A stretch of 64,000 nucleotides of DNA from contig JALQBC010000004.1 of the NCBI GenBank assembly GCA_023375675.1, forward strand, positions 682,001 to 746,000, given 5' to 3'. This stretch comes from Cytospora piceicola (lineage: Eukaryota; Ascomycota; Sordariomycetes; Diaporthales; Cytosporaceae). The position numbers were made by a program, and so were the translations under genes. Position 1 is the stretch's first letter. Each line of letters starts with the position of its first letter. Shown here piece by piece: positions 32,813 through 43,606 of the stretch. Below the pieces are notes generated by a model that made no database searches, was not told the origin of the DNA, and saw only the letters and a list, made by a program, of their open reading frames with translations.

Positions 32813-33885
32813 GTTGTCGGTGTTGATTCAGAAGCAGTGACGCTTCACTGGAATTCACAAAGTTTCAAAGATGAAATGAGCGTATCCGTATCATGTGTGG
32901 AAGATCGCTTGCTTTGGCTGGTGGTGGCTGGTTGACCAGCCAAGGCCAGGTTGTGGACTGTATGCAGTTGAGCCTTCTCACCACAATCAATTAGGAAGAG
33001 AGAGAGATAGTTGTTGTCGTTGTAGTTCAGGTGACGCGTGCAGTGGCAATTCAATCCAAGTCAAGTCGTGACTGCAAATGATAACCAATTGCCAGTATTA
33101 GAAAAACGCACCCCTAAAAAGCTGGGAAAAGAGTCGGGTTTTGTTTATGCATAGAATGAAGATTTACGGGAAAACAACCTTGGAAAAGTAAACCAATGTT
33201 CAAATGTGGTTCGAAGTCTTGTGTGCCTGAGACGAGACGTGATTGCCGTGGTGGAGAAATTGACATTGACGTGGTCCCAGTTTTTGTTCCTGCGGAAACG
33301 CGATGGCTGGGGAAAGTCGGTGGTTGGGGAAACGCACGGGGAACAAGGCGGACAAAAACCCACTCTCACTCCTCACTCCTCACTCCTGCTTGTGTCGACC
33401 CCCTGATCTGGCCTGGACTGGCTGCCTGGTTGTTGCCCAGCTCTCGAGAATTTGAATTCATGCACAAACAAAACGGAAGATGGATGCAGTCTGGCAGTTT
33501 GTTGATGGTGTGGTAGCGGCCGTTGACACCCGCATGTGTGGGTTGGGTAACTGACCTTTACGACCCTCACAGTCCTTGCCTGAGCTACTGTGTAGGTACC
33601 TAGGTACCTTATCTATGTACTCAGTAGGTAAGTATGCTGGTATCCATGGATGTTGTTAGTCCGTAATAACTCTAAACACTGTCTCATATCGTCGGGCTCT
33701 GATCAACAATGAGACGTCATGTTTCTCGGCTATTGGCTAAGCAACCAACGCGCACAGATCAAGCTCAACCCCACGTTTTCTTTCTTAAATGGTCCTGACA
33801 GCCCCAGAACGGGCCCGCCCGACAAGCCCGACCCGACAAGCCCGACCCAGCGACGTTAAAGCTTGCCTGTCTGGTCAGTGCACAG

Positions 33886-33923
<38 letters not shown>

Positions 33924-34754
33924 TCAGTTCCCTAAATCCACCACACACAAACATACCACAGTATAAGTACACACACACACACACACATTACCCCTTTCCA
34001 TAATCAAGGGTGTTCATCTATCAATCCTGTGAAACTCGAGACATGACCATGACAGGCTGATATAGTATAGACTAGGCTATCGACGGCCACTGGTTTCTCA
34101 CTGCCACATGGCCTTCCCTGACTTGACGCGCTTCAAAGTACCTAGGTAACTCTAGAGCTTTTTTCCCCCTTCCCGACTCGGATAACATTTGCCCCCTTCC
34201 CTTTCATGTTGGCTGAGAGACGAACTTGAGAGGTTTGGTAGGGAAGGAGAAAGGAAGCAATGCCCCGCCACAGGATCTAGTGAAGCAAAGAGTAACACCA
34301 GTTGACATGGTCAGGCACAATGGCAAGGAAACAGAGCACTTCGTTATACAATCTGATAAATGAGAAACGAAAAGGGTATCTATCTCTGCTCAACCATTTT
34401 GTCGCTCATCCAGCAAGCCATCATCGTCTCAAAACAAATGCTAGATACAGAGCAACGCAAAGTCTCCTGGAACAGTCCTACCATTGAAATGCTGATGTTA
34501 GCAGAATGTAGGAAATAGGTATACCGAACGTCGTGAACACATAAAAATAAGTCAAACACGAGAACATCATAACTCGCCCGCTCGCCTAAATTGCCCAATA
34601 GATGTCCGTCAACGAGATTAGGAAATATTCGCCGTCACTCTTCTTCCAATAATCGTAATCAATCTGATCATATCATCATCGTCATCTTTATCATCATCAT
34701 CATATCTCTTTTATCATAAACGTCATCAATCATTCTCGTCCCCATGCCCACCCC
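32813..34754. other. Intergenic region, 1.9 kb, with simple repeats
   Basis: No gene is supported. It contains a CAA-type run at about 33888-33922, an AC run at 33969-33987, a 14-bp tandem (CCCGACAAGCCCGA twice) near 33818-33846, and TACCTAGGTA palindromes at 33597 and 34139. The part next to 32812 should be the promoter of the membrane protein gene. Confidence 0.55.
33888..33922. repeat. CAA trinucleotide microsatellite
   Basis: About 11-12 ACA/CAA units in the spacer between the membrane-protein and proline-rich genes. An AC run follows at 33969-33987. Confidence 0.9.
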
Positions 34755-36488
34755 TTAGTAATTATAGGGATAAGGATAAGGGGGTGCATATTGCGGCGGG
34801 CTTGGGTAGTATGGGTTACCACTGTAGTCCACCTGTGGCGGAGGAGGGAGCTGAGGCTGTGGCTGAAACGGAAAGCCGCGCGAGTGTGACGCGGCCTGCG
34901 AGCTTGTACGCCCGCGTATGGTAGGTCGCTCGAACCTTGTGCGGCGGTCATCGTAGGCGGTCGACGTGTTGTCGCTGTCGCCGTGCGAGAGCCTGTCGTC
35001 GCTGCTGCCGCCGCCGCCGACGGTGCCGCCACCACCTGTGCGGATGTTGATCTCGGCGCCATCCCTGATGTCCAGCATGGCGTTGCCAATGCTGAGGGAC
35101 CCGGTGTTCTTGACCAGGATTGTTATGTCTTCGTTGTCATACGTGTTTCTTGTGGTGGCCGCCGAGCGGGCATGGCCACTTTCGTCTCGGCTGCCTGTGC
35201 TCTTCGTACCCCTGCTGGGTGTCTTCGTCCACCTCCTCAGACTGTCGGTCGTCAGGGGATCTATATCTCCCAATTCTTGTTGGTAGCGGAGCGCCGATTG
35301 GATTTTCCCCTCGACATCTCGCTCAGTAGACTGGTTGCGAGCTCCATAAGTCGAGTTCCGCCGGCTCCGCCTGCCTGCGATCTCATCGTAGTGGGGTCCC
35401 ATGTTGTAGATGGAAGTAGTCTCGATACTCGGACGACGCACCGGGTGAGGCCGATATTCATATCGGTCGGGTGGCGACATGTCGTGGTATATAGAGTTAT
35501 CCTCATCGGCGGAATCGTCGTCGTCGAACAGTGACTCAAGGGATCCAATAGACTGCCGCTTGGTAGGCGGAGGTGCGAAAGCTGACGTGGGCTGTGGCCG
35601 CGTTGTGCTGGGCCGCGCATGCGGAGGGGCCATGCGAATTCGATCTTCGTCATGCCTCGTAGACCTCCTCCTGGTCAGAGATGGTTGCCGTATCATAACA
35701 CCGCCCTCCTCCTGCTCATCATACTCCGGGCCGTAACCGATAGCCGGGCGTGCCATGGCCGACTGTGAACGATGGTAATCAAACCGCGAGTGAAGATTGT
35801 TGCTAAAATAGTCCACCGGTGGAGGGGCAATAGGTGAGGGTGGTAGAAAGGGCGATTGGAATGGTGGAGCAGTCGGTGGTGGTGGTGGATAGAAGGGCTG
35901 TGGAGGGAATGACGTCCCGGGAGCGGGATAAGATACCCCTGGAGCAGGGTGTGGTTGTTGCCAGTATCTGGCGTTTGCCGGGGGTGGCCTCGAAGTTGGC
36001 CCATAGTAGCTGGTGGGCCGTTGGCTGGCCGTATATGCCCTGGGGCGGGTCGAGTTAGAGTTGGCAGCCATGAGGATCGGACTGAATCCAGTCGGGCTGA
36101 CGCCGTAGTGTGAAGCTTCCTCTTGTGGTCTTTTCAGTGAAGACGTGTGGATGTTCGGCACAGTCTTGGAAGACTTTGGCCCTGGCCTTGGACCGTACGT
36201 AGCCGGCTTCCTATTCGAGGACCTCTCCTTGTCTCGCGACTTCTCTTTGGGTTTCTTGGACTCTCGTTTGAGTGGGCTGCGAAGGTGGGGAGTAGACTCG
36301 GGTTCGTCATGGAAGTTGTTCGCAGACGACGAGGAGTCTTTTCTCCTCAATCTCTCCTTCCTCGCCCGGGACACGTTGGCTTCCTCCTTGACACTCGGTG
36401 GCGCTGTAGAAACGTATGTCTTGGTATCGTCGATCGGGTTCCCGTCCTCATCAGCCTCCTCCATATAAGTGCGTGGTTCGCTCGCCAT
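34755..36488 (-). CDS. Proline-rich disordered protein, unknown function
   Basis: An intronless frame of 577 aa starting at the ATG at 36488. The N-terminal third is acidic then basic (KRESKKPKEKSRDKERSSNR). Residues about 140-230 are rich in Pro and Tyr, including a run of seven Pro in nine positions near PPPPPTAPP. An acidic Asp run (LFDDDDSADEDN) sits mid-protein. The only segment that looks folded is about 450-490 (EDITILVKNTGSLSIGNAML), predicted as beta strands, followed by a Gly-rich linker. The C-terminus is a Pro/Tyr tail (YPSPPQYAPPYPYPYNY). No catalytic motif, membrane helix or signal peptide is visible. I do not recognise the family. The composition would suit an adaptor or condensate-forming protein, but that is a guess. 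Confidence 0.78.
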   Translation of the reverse strand: MASEPRTYMEEADEDGNPIDDTKTYVSTAPPSVKEEANVSRARKERLRRKDSSSSANNFHDEPESTPHLRSPLKRESKKPKEKSRDKERSSNRKPATYGPRPGPKSSKTVPNIHTSSLKRPQEEASHYGVSPTGFSPILMAANSNSTRPRAYTASQRPTSYYGPTSRPPPANARYWQQPHPAPGVSYPAPGTSFPPQPFYPPPPPTAPPFQSPFLPPSPIAPPPVDYFSNNLHSRFDYHRSQSAMARPAIGYGPEYDEQEEGGVMIRQPSLTRRRSTRHDEDRIRMAPPHARPSTTRPQPTSAFAPPPTKRQSIGSLESLFDDDDSADEDNSIYHDMSPPDRYEYRPHPVRRPSIETTSIYNMGPHYDEIAGRRSRRNSTYGARNQSTERDVEGKIQSALRYQQELGDIDPLTTDSLRRWTKTPSRGTKSTGSRDESGHARSAATTRNTYDNEDITILVKNTGSLSIGNAMLDIRDGAEINIRTGGGGTVGGGGSSDDRLSHGDSDNTSTAYDDRRTRFERPTIRGRTSSQAASHSRGFPFQPQPQLPPPPQVDYSGNPYYPSPPQYAPPYPYPYNY

Positions 36489-39400
36489 GGAGACAAAACA
36501 ACTGGGCTCGTGAGGACAGCAGCAAGTCGGGCGGTCAAGGTACTCGAGCTTTGTTCATGAGTAGTCTCGTATCTTGGGAGATGGACGCTGTACCATTTGT
36601 CATAGGCTTGCCAGCTTAATACGTGAAGTTGGTGGTGGTTGTGTGGGTGCGACTCGGGGATGAGTGAGTACTAGGTGGGCCAAGTTGGGTCGGGATATCA
36701 ACCCAAAGAGGGGTGGGCGTTCGAGTGGAGCCGGGTGTTAAAGAGCTTGCAGGACCTCAGGAAACGACCTTCGATATGGTCGGATCAGATCGACTGCCTT
36801 GAAAGGTATAAGTATTGGAAGTGTTAAGTGGAAGATGGCAGAAGGCGAGGGATCGAACTGAACAGCTTTGACTATTGGAGTCTGTGAAGACAGAAAGAGG
36901 GAGACGAGGAAAGAAAGAAAGAAGAAGAAAAAAAAAGGAAGGGTGTATTGGAGGGGAACAGGGTGACTCCGACGAGTTTTATTGTGCATTGCCCTCACTG
37001 TAACCGCTGTACTCGAGGGTGTGAGACTATAGTGGTATTGACAGGGGCTGCAAAGAATGGTGAATGGTGGTCTCCCGGGTATCTCATGGAGTGAGGTGGG
37101 GAAAAAAAAGGGACCAGCATCTACCACAACACAGTATTGTATCTGGAAAGCACCGCCCAACCTAAAAGTCAACTGGTCGGACGATGTCGCCTAGGCTACG
37201 GATGGGTACCAGTAGACGGAAGTCCACGGGTGTTGGGAGTGCGCCCTGAACTCGGGAATGATCAGTGAGGGGCGTGGATGGAGTGAGAAAGAGAAGGAAA
37301 CCTTGGAAAGCAGCTCACTCAGGGCTGACGGACGACGGGAAGGGTAATAAACGTGCAAGACGGGACCGTTGGCCGGGTGTGCCAAACGCTTGATACCTTT
37401 CAGTCCGTGTACTATCTATCCATGCCAACTATACTTTAAGTACCTAGGTAATCTAAGATAGATGCAACTAGGCGCAATGCAGATACCCAAAAGCGCCTGC
37501 CACAGATTGATTATGTTTGCCCTTTCTCTTCAGGTTATCTCGTAGATATTCCATCCACTGTCTCGTTCTTTGGCTTGAAGGGCCAGTGGACAGGGTATAC
37601 TGTATTACTTGATACTTGAGTATGTGTACTTAAGTATGTGATGCACATACTTCGGCAAGCGGATTAGGCGGGGCGGGGAGGCAACATCGAACACCGAACG
37701 CATGGTGCGAGACATGCTTGTATGTCAGCAGAGTTCCATCGATTGTCAGCCAGTCAGATCTACACCGAAGTCCACAGGATGGACCTGGGATCTGACAGTA
37801 TACGCAGTATTGTATATATCACCAGCAGGACGGCGGGGCGGCGGCATCTCAACTTCATCCCTGTCCCTGTCCAAGACTTACACTATTACGGGGACGTGGA
37901 GAAAGATAGAACATTGCTATACACACACCGGTGGTCCGGTTAGGAAGTACGGTTCAGTGGAGAAGACTCCGGACAAACAATAATCATTCGAGGCATGTAC
38001 ACGGCGATACTACTTTAGAATATGATGGCATTATCCTTTGTATCCGCACAATGGCGCGAATTGTCTCGATACTATGCAGTGACGAAGTTTGATTGTCGAT
38101 CACAGAGCCCCGTGGAGCAGACGCCCCCACACCATTAAAGTGATCATCATCATCCATGGATCGTAACCGTGTAAGTCATGTACCTCGCCTGCCAAATTAT
38201 ACTACAGTAGTACCGAGTGGGTTCCAAGGTTTCCCCGTATTTGATTCACAATACAGTAGTCAGGCCCCAACTTCTGTCCCGCCAGTTCCGCCTGTCACCT
38301 CGTAGGCCATGGATGTTTTATTCTTCTTCTTTTCTTTCTTGAGCCTGTATACAATGGCACAGTGGTGGTGTGCACTCGTAAGTGCGCTGTCTAATGCAGA
38401 TGGATACAGGGCACGCACGCACGCACGCACGCATGCACACTCCTCCGCCGGAACCGAAAGGATGAGGTCTGATGATAAGATGCTTATGCGCATCAATGAG
38501 GATTAGCTGGCTCCTGTTCGGAGCGACCACGGGCCAAGTACCCGAAGACAAGCAAATCCGGACAAGGAAAAACCCAGTGCCACACACACACACACACACA
38601 CACACACAAGCCAAGTCTGGTAGTAGGGGCTGTCAGACGTGTCGTGTCGAGAGCGTGTAATGAACGAGCGCCGGCAGTAGACGAGAGGACTAACTTTTGC
38701 CAGGGTTTTCTTGTTCTTGGGTAGCAATGGTCAAAACTTGGTCCTTGGCGATGCGGCTCAAGGAGGTCGGTGGCTGGATCCGGGCTAAAAATTTTTGAGG
38801 GAATAGAGTAATTGTTGCAGCGTGTTGGGGTGCAATTGGAGCTGTTATACAGAATTGCAGATGTCTCGTAAATCGTGCATGAGTTGCTTGCGACATGACC
38901 CCTACACTAGAACACATTGAGCCCTCTATGAGGTCAATCCCCAGATCACACTGTCCACGATGGAGGAGGACCTTGACCCCCACAGGCGAGGTCTGCTGGC
39001 ATTGTGACTCCAAGATGTCTGACCCAGATATATGGTACCTACCTCGCTGCTTGATTTGGCAGTTACTGAACTGGATCTGCATCGTCGACCAAACATGTCC
39101 ATATCACCCGCATCTCGAGCCACATCCCTACTACTCAGTAGTCACGACTCCGGTTTCCAACAAAACATCGACGGAGACGCCTCTTCAACTCCTGGATCCC
39201 TTGTCCCTTGATGAGTGTCATTGACCGGAGAGTGTCTCGAGTGAAGGAGGCTGAAACAACCGTAGTTCGGACGCGCATCAACAAATGCCTGGCTGCATAG
39301 AGGCAGGTGCCATTGTATAAACCTCTTCACCCTCATCTCCTCACGCCCACGGCAAGCAACTTTCCAGCCATGCCTCCTGCATGCAATCATCGGCCGTATC

Positions 39401-40628
39401 TGTGTCTCCCCATCACGCGCTCGATCCAGTGCGATTCCCCCGCGTTTCACAGCCTCCCTGGCATGCATACCCCAAGAAAGGCCCTCTCCGTATCCCTTCC
39501 CTCTCTTTCTGGTTGGTATGACACGGCTGCAATGTCAGGTGGCTCAGCCAGCTTCTGCATACAATATATGCACTGTTCGTGTGCATCGTTGCGATCTGCG
39601 GCCAGGTGGATTCCCCTCCGCTTGAAGGCACAGACACATGTCGACCGGCCCAGGGAGACGGTTCATACCTCCAATGGCAACATCTGGGGTGCACGCCTCG
39701 TGATACCTGTGACGACAAGATAACACGTCTTCCATCCCTCAGAGGGGTCCGGCGACCTATTACGATACACCAAAGCACACACGTCCACCCCAAAAGCTCC
39801 AAGAAGCAGCCAGCCGCCAAGCTGCTGTCAAACCAAGCCATAACAAGCCCGGTGCTTCCGGAAGGTCCTTGGGAGACCCTTGTCTCTCGTTGTGTTGACG
39901 AAAATTGAGGCTGAGAACGGGGGATATCGACCTTGCCGGCATCGTGATGGTAAAGTCAGCACGCACAAAGTCACCCGACATATCATCTTCCTCTTTCCTT
40001 GGCCCCTTGCGCAAGTACCCGTACATCGGCAGTCATCGGAGTGGTTGTGGCCAGTACCCCTATGCCAGGACTTGAAATGCTTTCTCGATCAGGTGGTCAC
40101 ATTGACGAGACTTTACTGGTCTAGCGGGACAATAACATTGTGACGGCGGTTCGGATGAACTTGGAAGAGTAGGATGCTTTGCGTACAATATCATCAATGT
40201 TACTCTTCCACCATCCACACCGCCTTTTCTCCTTCAACACCCACCCTCGTAGCGCCATTACCACCTGCATACACCATGACGCCACATCAGTGACGTTAGC
40301 ATGGCAGACGGCTCTGGGGCATGAATTTGACGACGCGATTTTTGTTGGTGTGAGAAGCATCTTCGGTATTGTTTCTGGGCATAACAACGGCAGATCGTTA
40401 CTGGTGTTGATTGCTCCGTAGTACATCCGTATTCTTCAACGTCCACCTCTTGCAGCGATAATGACATGGACATGGTAAGACACCAAAAATATGAACCCAT
40501 GTTCAGCGCGGTTTTGCTCCTCTCATTTGCTGCAAAGCGAAAGCCCTCTATGCTCCAACATATATGCCCACAAAGTTTCCAGTCGATCTGGCTTGAAAAC
40601 TCACGAGCTTCGAGGAGGCTCAGGGGAC
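36489..40628. other. Gene-free region of about 4.1 kb
   Basis: No gene is supported. It holds a GCAC tetranucleotide run (about 38411-38432), a CA run (38581-38608), a TACCTAGGTA palindrome at 37441 and a TACTTAAGTA at 37627. The part adjoining 36488 is pyrimidine-rich on the minus strand, as expected for a leader of the proline-rich gene. Confidence 0.5.
38581..38608. repeat. CA dinucleotide microsatellite
   Basis: About 14 CA units. A GCAC tetranucleotide run lies 150 nt upstream (38411-38432). Confidence 0.9.
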
Positions 40629-41662
40629 TCAGTCGGAAGGACGTTGCCCCTTCACTGGGATCTCCACATCTGCAACTACCGCTCTATGATCTGAAACTAA
40701 CACCCCATCATCAAATCGGTTGGCCAGAACTCCAAATGTAAGGAAATGGATGTCAGACGTGTCTTTGACGAATAGGAAATCAATCCGCTTTGGCACCTGG
40801 TCCGGTTCGCCGAAAGAGCTGTATGTCAACTCGTTCCCGTATCTCTTGTCTTCTGGAATCAAGGTCGAAAGGTCTGTCATACCGACACCGGGGGCGGTCA
40901 TCGTCTGATACGCCTTGTCTTCAGGCGAACTGTTGAAGTCGCCGCCGAGGAAGACTGGTGGCCTTGCCTTTCCAGGGGTATCCACTTCCCCAACCCACGT
41001 GTCCGCCAGCTTCAGGATCAACCTTGCGCTCTCCTCCCGGGCTTTCTCACCCTGGTGGTCGAAGTGTGTACTCAAGACCACGACCCTCGCTCCTGTCAGG
41101 CGGTTCTGAAATTGGCCCATAGTCACGATCCGGGGTAGCACAGCATCCCTGTGGTGTTCGTTTTAGTACATTTAGCGGCTGGGACTGGCCTGGAAGCTGG
41201 CACCAGGAACCGGGAGCTCTTGGCTCATATCACACCGGCCCCTAACCTACACCTTTGGAGCTAGTGTGGGATGGAAAGGAGATAGTGGACGTACCATCCC
41301 CTCGATGGCTTCTCGGGCGTCGGGCTAAGCCAGTACGTCTTGCTCCGCTCACAGCTCCAAGTGTGAACGTGATAAAAGACGGGGGAAAACTCCCCGGCGG
41401 CCACCCCGTCGTCGCGTCCGACTCCAATATGTGCCCACGCAGGTCCTAACCCGGTCTGAACGTCGTCGACCTGGTTAGACAGGGCCTCCTGGAGGCATAT
41501 AAAGACCGAGTGGCCGGCGGTGCTGAAACGAAGCTGCGTGCAGAGTTTGGGACAACGGATCTCCCAGAGTTCCTCGCCGGACGTGGGAGATTTGTTAGCG
41601 TAACGAATGTTGAAGGTGATGATACGCAGCGGCATCCGTTCATGTAGGTCGTGTTCACCCAT
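40629..41662 (-). CDS. Endonuclease/exonuclease/phosphatase-fold metal-dependent hydrolase
   Basis: Two exons (41662-41295 and 41148-40629) encode 295 aa. The junction TG/G restores a Trp and keeps frame. The ordered active-site signatures of the DNase I-like EEP superfamily are all present: N18 in TFNIR, E59 in LQEA, H151 in THFDH, D193 and N195 in GDFN, D246 in KRIDF, and D276-H277 in SDHR. The protein is short and compact, with no signal peptide or membrane helix. The superfamily covers phosphodiesterases acting on nucleic acids, inositol phosphates or sphingolipids. The THFDHQG and GDFNSSPEDKAY context is like the stand-alone fungal EEP proteins of unknown substrate. Start: the ATG at 41662, shortly before the first conserved strand. 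An in-frame upstream start is less likely. Confidence 0.88.
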
Positions 41663-42613
41663 CTTGAGTTGCAAAGGGTTGGGTGTAGCGTCGTGAAGGC
41701 TTCGGTAATGCTCGTCAACACAAGAACACAGTATATTGCAGTTTGCCGATGTCTTTCTGTTGATTAATTAGTGAGGCCAACTGTGAGACAGACAAGTATG
41801 GTTGACAAGGGTGGGTACGGGAAACAAGTACTCGAGTACTCCTCAACCAGGCAACACGTCACATGGAACCTTCCAAGCACGTGAACAGGCACATGCCCAG
41901 AAATTGTCCTCCTTCCCTGGCAAATTCGGGTCTACCTTTCCCCTAGATGCATGTGCACTTCGTTATTAACACGGAGGAAAGCTTCGTGTCACAGCCTACT
42001 CTTGACTTTGATTGACCTCTGTATTACCCAGATACGTAGTAAGGAAACATCTCATAAACGTCCCTTCGGAGTTTGAAAGTGGCTTGCCTCACCAAGTTAC
42101 TGACCCTAACCCTCTACCAGCTCCCGGATATGTCAAACAACAAGGAAGCTGGATGGTTCTCATGGAGTATCAAATGTTTGTAATTGTCCGTGTCCAAAAC
42201 GGCAGTTCCAAGAGTTGTGAGTGTGTAAATAAACATGAGAAAACCACATTAGTTTCCTCCTCGATCTGTTGCGTGAGCAAACCATCTAGTAGTAGTAGTA
42301 GACAAAGAAAATGATGCCAGCCTGCCCCCCCCCCGTAATGATGCCAACCCAGACTGATGGTGTCCCACCAGAGTGGTATGATGCCTCCCTGACCATGAAA
42401 TCCGACCATGAAATCCGACCATGAGGACCCGCCCATGTGTGAAAATGCAAGATGACAAGCCAGAACAAGTAACGAAAGATTAAAACCGTGAAGAGCCTCC
42501 AGCACCAACCCAAATGCAATATGGTATCTCAGTGTGTTACATCCCTCAATGTGTCCCCTCCATGTGTATCAGGCTTACCAAAATCGTCAAAACCGCCAGC
42601 GGCCTTGGATAAC
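41663..42613. other. Intergenic region with short tandem repeats
   Basis: No gene is supported. Features are a 14-bp palindrome AGTACTCGAGTACT (41827-41840), a TAG/AGT run near 42288-42300, ten consecutive C at about 42325-42334, and a 13-bp unit GACCATGAAATCC repeated twice and partly a third time (42391-42425). Confidence 0.55.
42391..42425. repeat. 13-bp tandem repeat, 2.7 units
   Basis: GACCATGAAATCC occurs at 42391-42403 and 42404-42416, then a partial GACCATGAG copy follows. No coding role is seen. Confidence 0.8.
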
Positions 42614-43606
42614 TCAAGGAATCTCCTCCGTAACAGGCAGCACAAACCGTACTCTCTTCCATGCCTTCCCACCTCCAGTCTTCCTCACATGTATATCTCC
42701 ATCTCCCACCTCACTCATCAATTCCTCCTCAGGCTTCTCCTCAATCGACCAAACATCAGGGCTAGGCTCCCTCCAAGCCCTGGGCGAAGATCGTCCACTG
42801 CTGTATCCCGTCGCGCCGGACCAGCTTCTCGGCCGCTGTGTCAGCAGCGGCGGCCTGCCGACGGCGGTGGTAGATCGGCCTCGTGCTGAGGGAGGTACCG
42901 GAGGCCTGCCGACGTGGAAGGAACCGGGTGGAGAAAGTAAGTTGTCGTTTGTGCTGGAGCTGAGTGCCATCATCATTCCCACTCCATCGTTCTCGTCGAC
43001 GACTTGTTTCTTGGCTTGGGCCTTGGCCGCCGCGGCGGTCTTCCTCGAATTTCCCCGAGACTTGGAGCTTCCGAAATTGTTGTACATGTTGAATGACGGC
43101 AGGCTGAAGGACATTCCACGCGGTGTGAAGCGGACGTAGTCTTCGTCGTCGTCATCGAGTTCTATATTGGACGTGAAGGCTTCGGGCGAGCTTCTCGACG
43201 GCAGGGACCTTGGACCTGTCCAGGACTTCGGGGGTGTAGGGGATCGGATGGATACAGGCACAAGCTTCGGTGACGATGAGGGTGGTCGACTCGGTCCAGT
43301 AAGGTCGGACGGGCTGATGCTTCTGATGGCGGGTTGTGGGTCAAGATGGTTCTCAATCCCGGCGTCGAATGCCATGTCCATGTCCATATCTATGTCGACA
43401 TCCTCATCCTCGTCTGTGTCACCATCGTCTAGAAGAGGTGTTGGTGTGAGGAACAAGCTGATCGGATCGTCGTCCAGTGACAGGTCCTCATCGTGGGCGA
43501 CTTCCATTGTACTTTCAGCCTCGATGCTACGACGGGAATGCATCTGGGTTGGTGGCCAGGAATCGCGCCGTATGGCCCGGTGGGGGGTTCTTGCAATGGA
43601 CGGCAT
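42614..43606 (-). CDS. Small disordered protein with conserved-looking C-terminus
   Basis: An intronless frame of 330 aa starting at the ATG at 43606. The N-terminus is basic. Residues about 55-80 form an acidic Asp/Met run (DTDEDEDVDIDMDMDM). The middle is Ser/Pro-rich with an RFTPRGMSFSLPSFNMYNN segment and an Ala/Lys helix. The last residues (WKRVRFVLPVTEEIP) look like a short conserved motif. No catalytic residues, membrane helix or signal peptide are visible. I do not recognise the family. Continuous coding composition over nearly 1 kb with a suitable start supports a gene. Confidence 0.7.
   Translation of the reverse strand: MPSIARTPHRAIRRDSWPPTQMHSRRSIEAESTMEVAHDEDLSLDDDPISLFLTPTPLLDDGDTDEDEDVDIDMDMDMAFDAGIENHLDPQPAIRSISPSDLTGPSRPPSSSPKLVPVSIRSPTPPKSWTGPRSLPSRSSPEAFTSNIELDDDDEDYVRFTPRGMSFSLPSFNMYNNFGSSKSRGNSRKTAAAAKAQAKKQVVDENDGVGMMMALSSSTNDNLLSPPGSFHVGRPPVPPSARGRSTTAVGRPPLLTQRPRSWSGATGYSSGRSSPRAWREPSPDVWSIEEKPEEELMSEVGDGDIHVRKTGGGKAWKRVRFVLPVTEEIP

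Noticed and set aside
31395..32858. 487-codon frame overlapping the 465-aa membrane protein gene, taken as the gene
   Set aside because: Its product is Arg/Gly/Pro-rich without a domain, whereas the 465-aa frame has an ATG, a transmembrane helix and a PPSY motif. Kept only as a possible overprint under findings.
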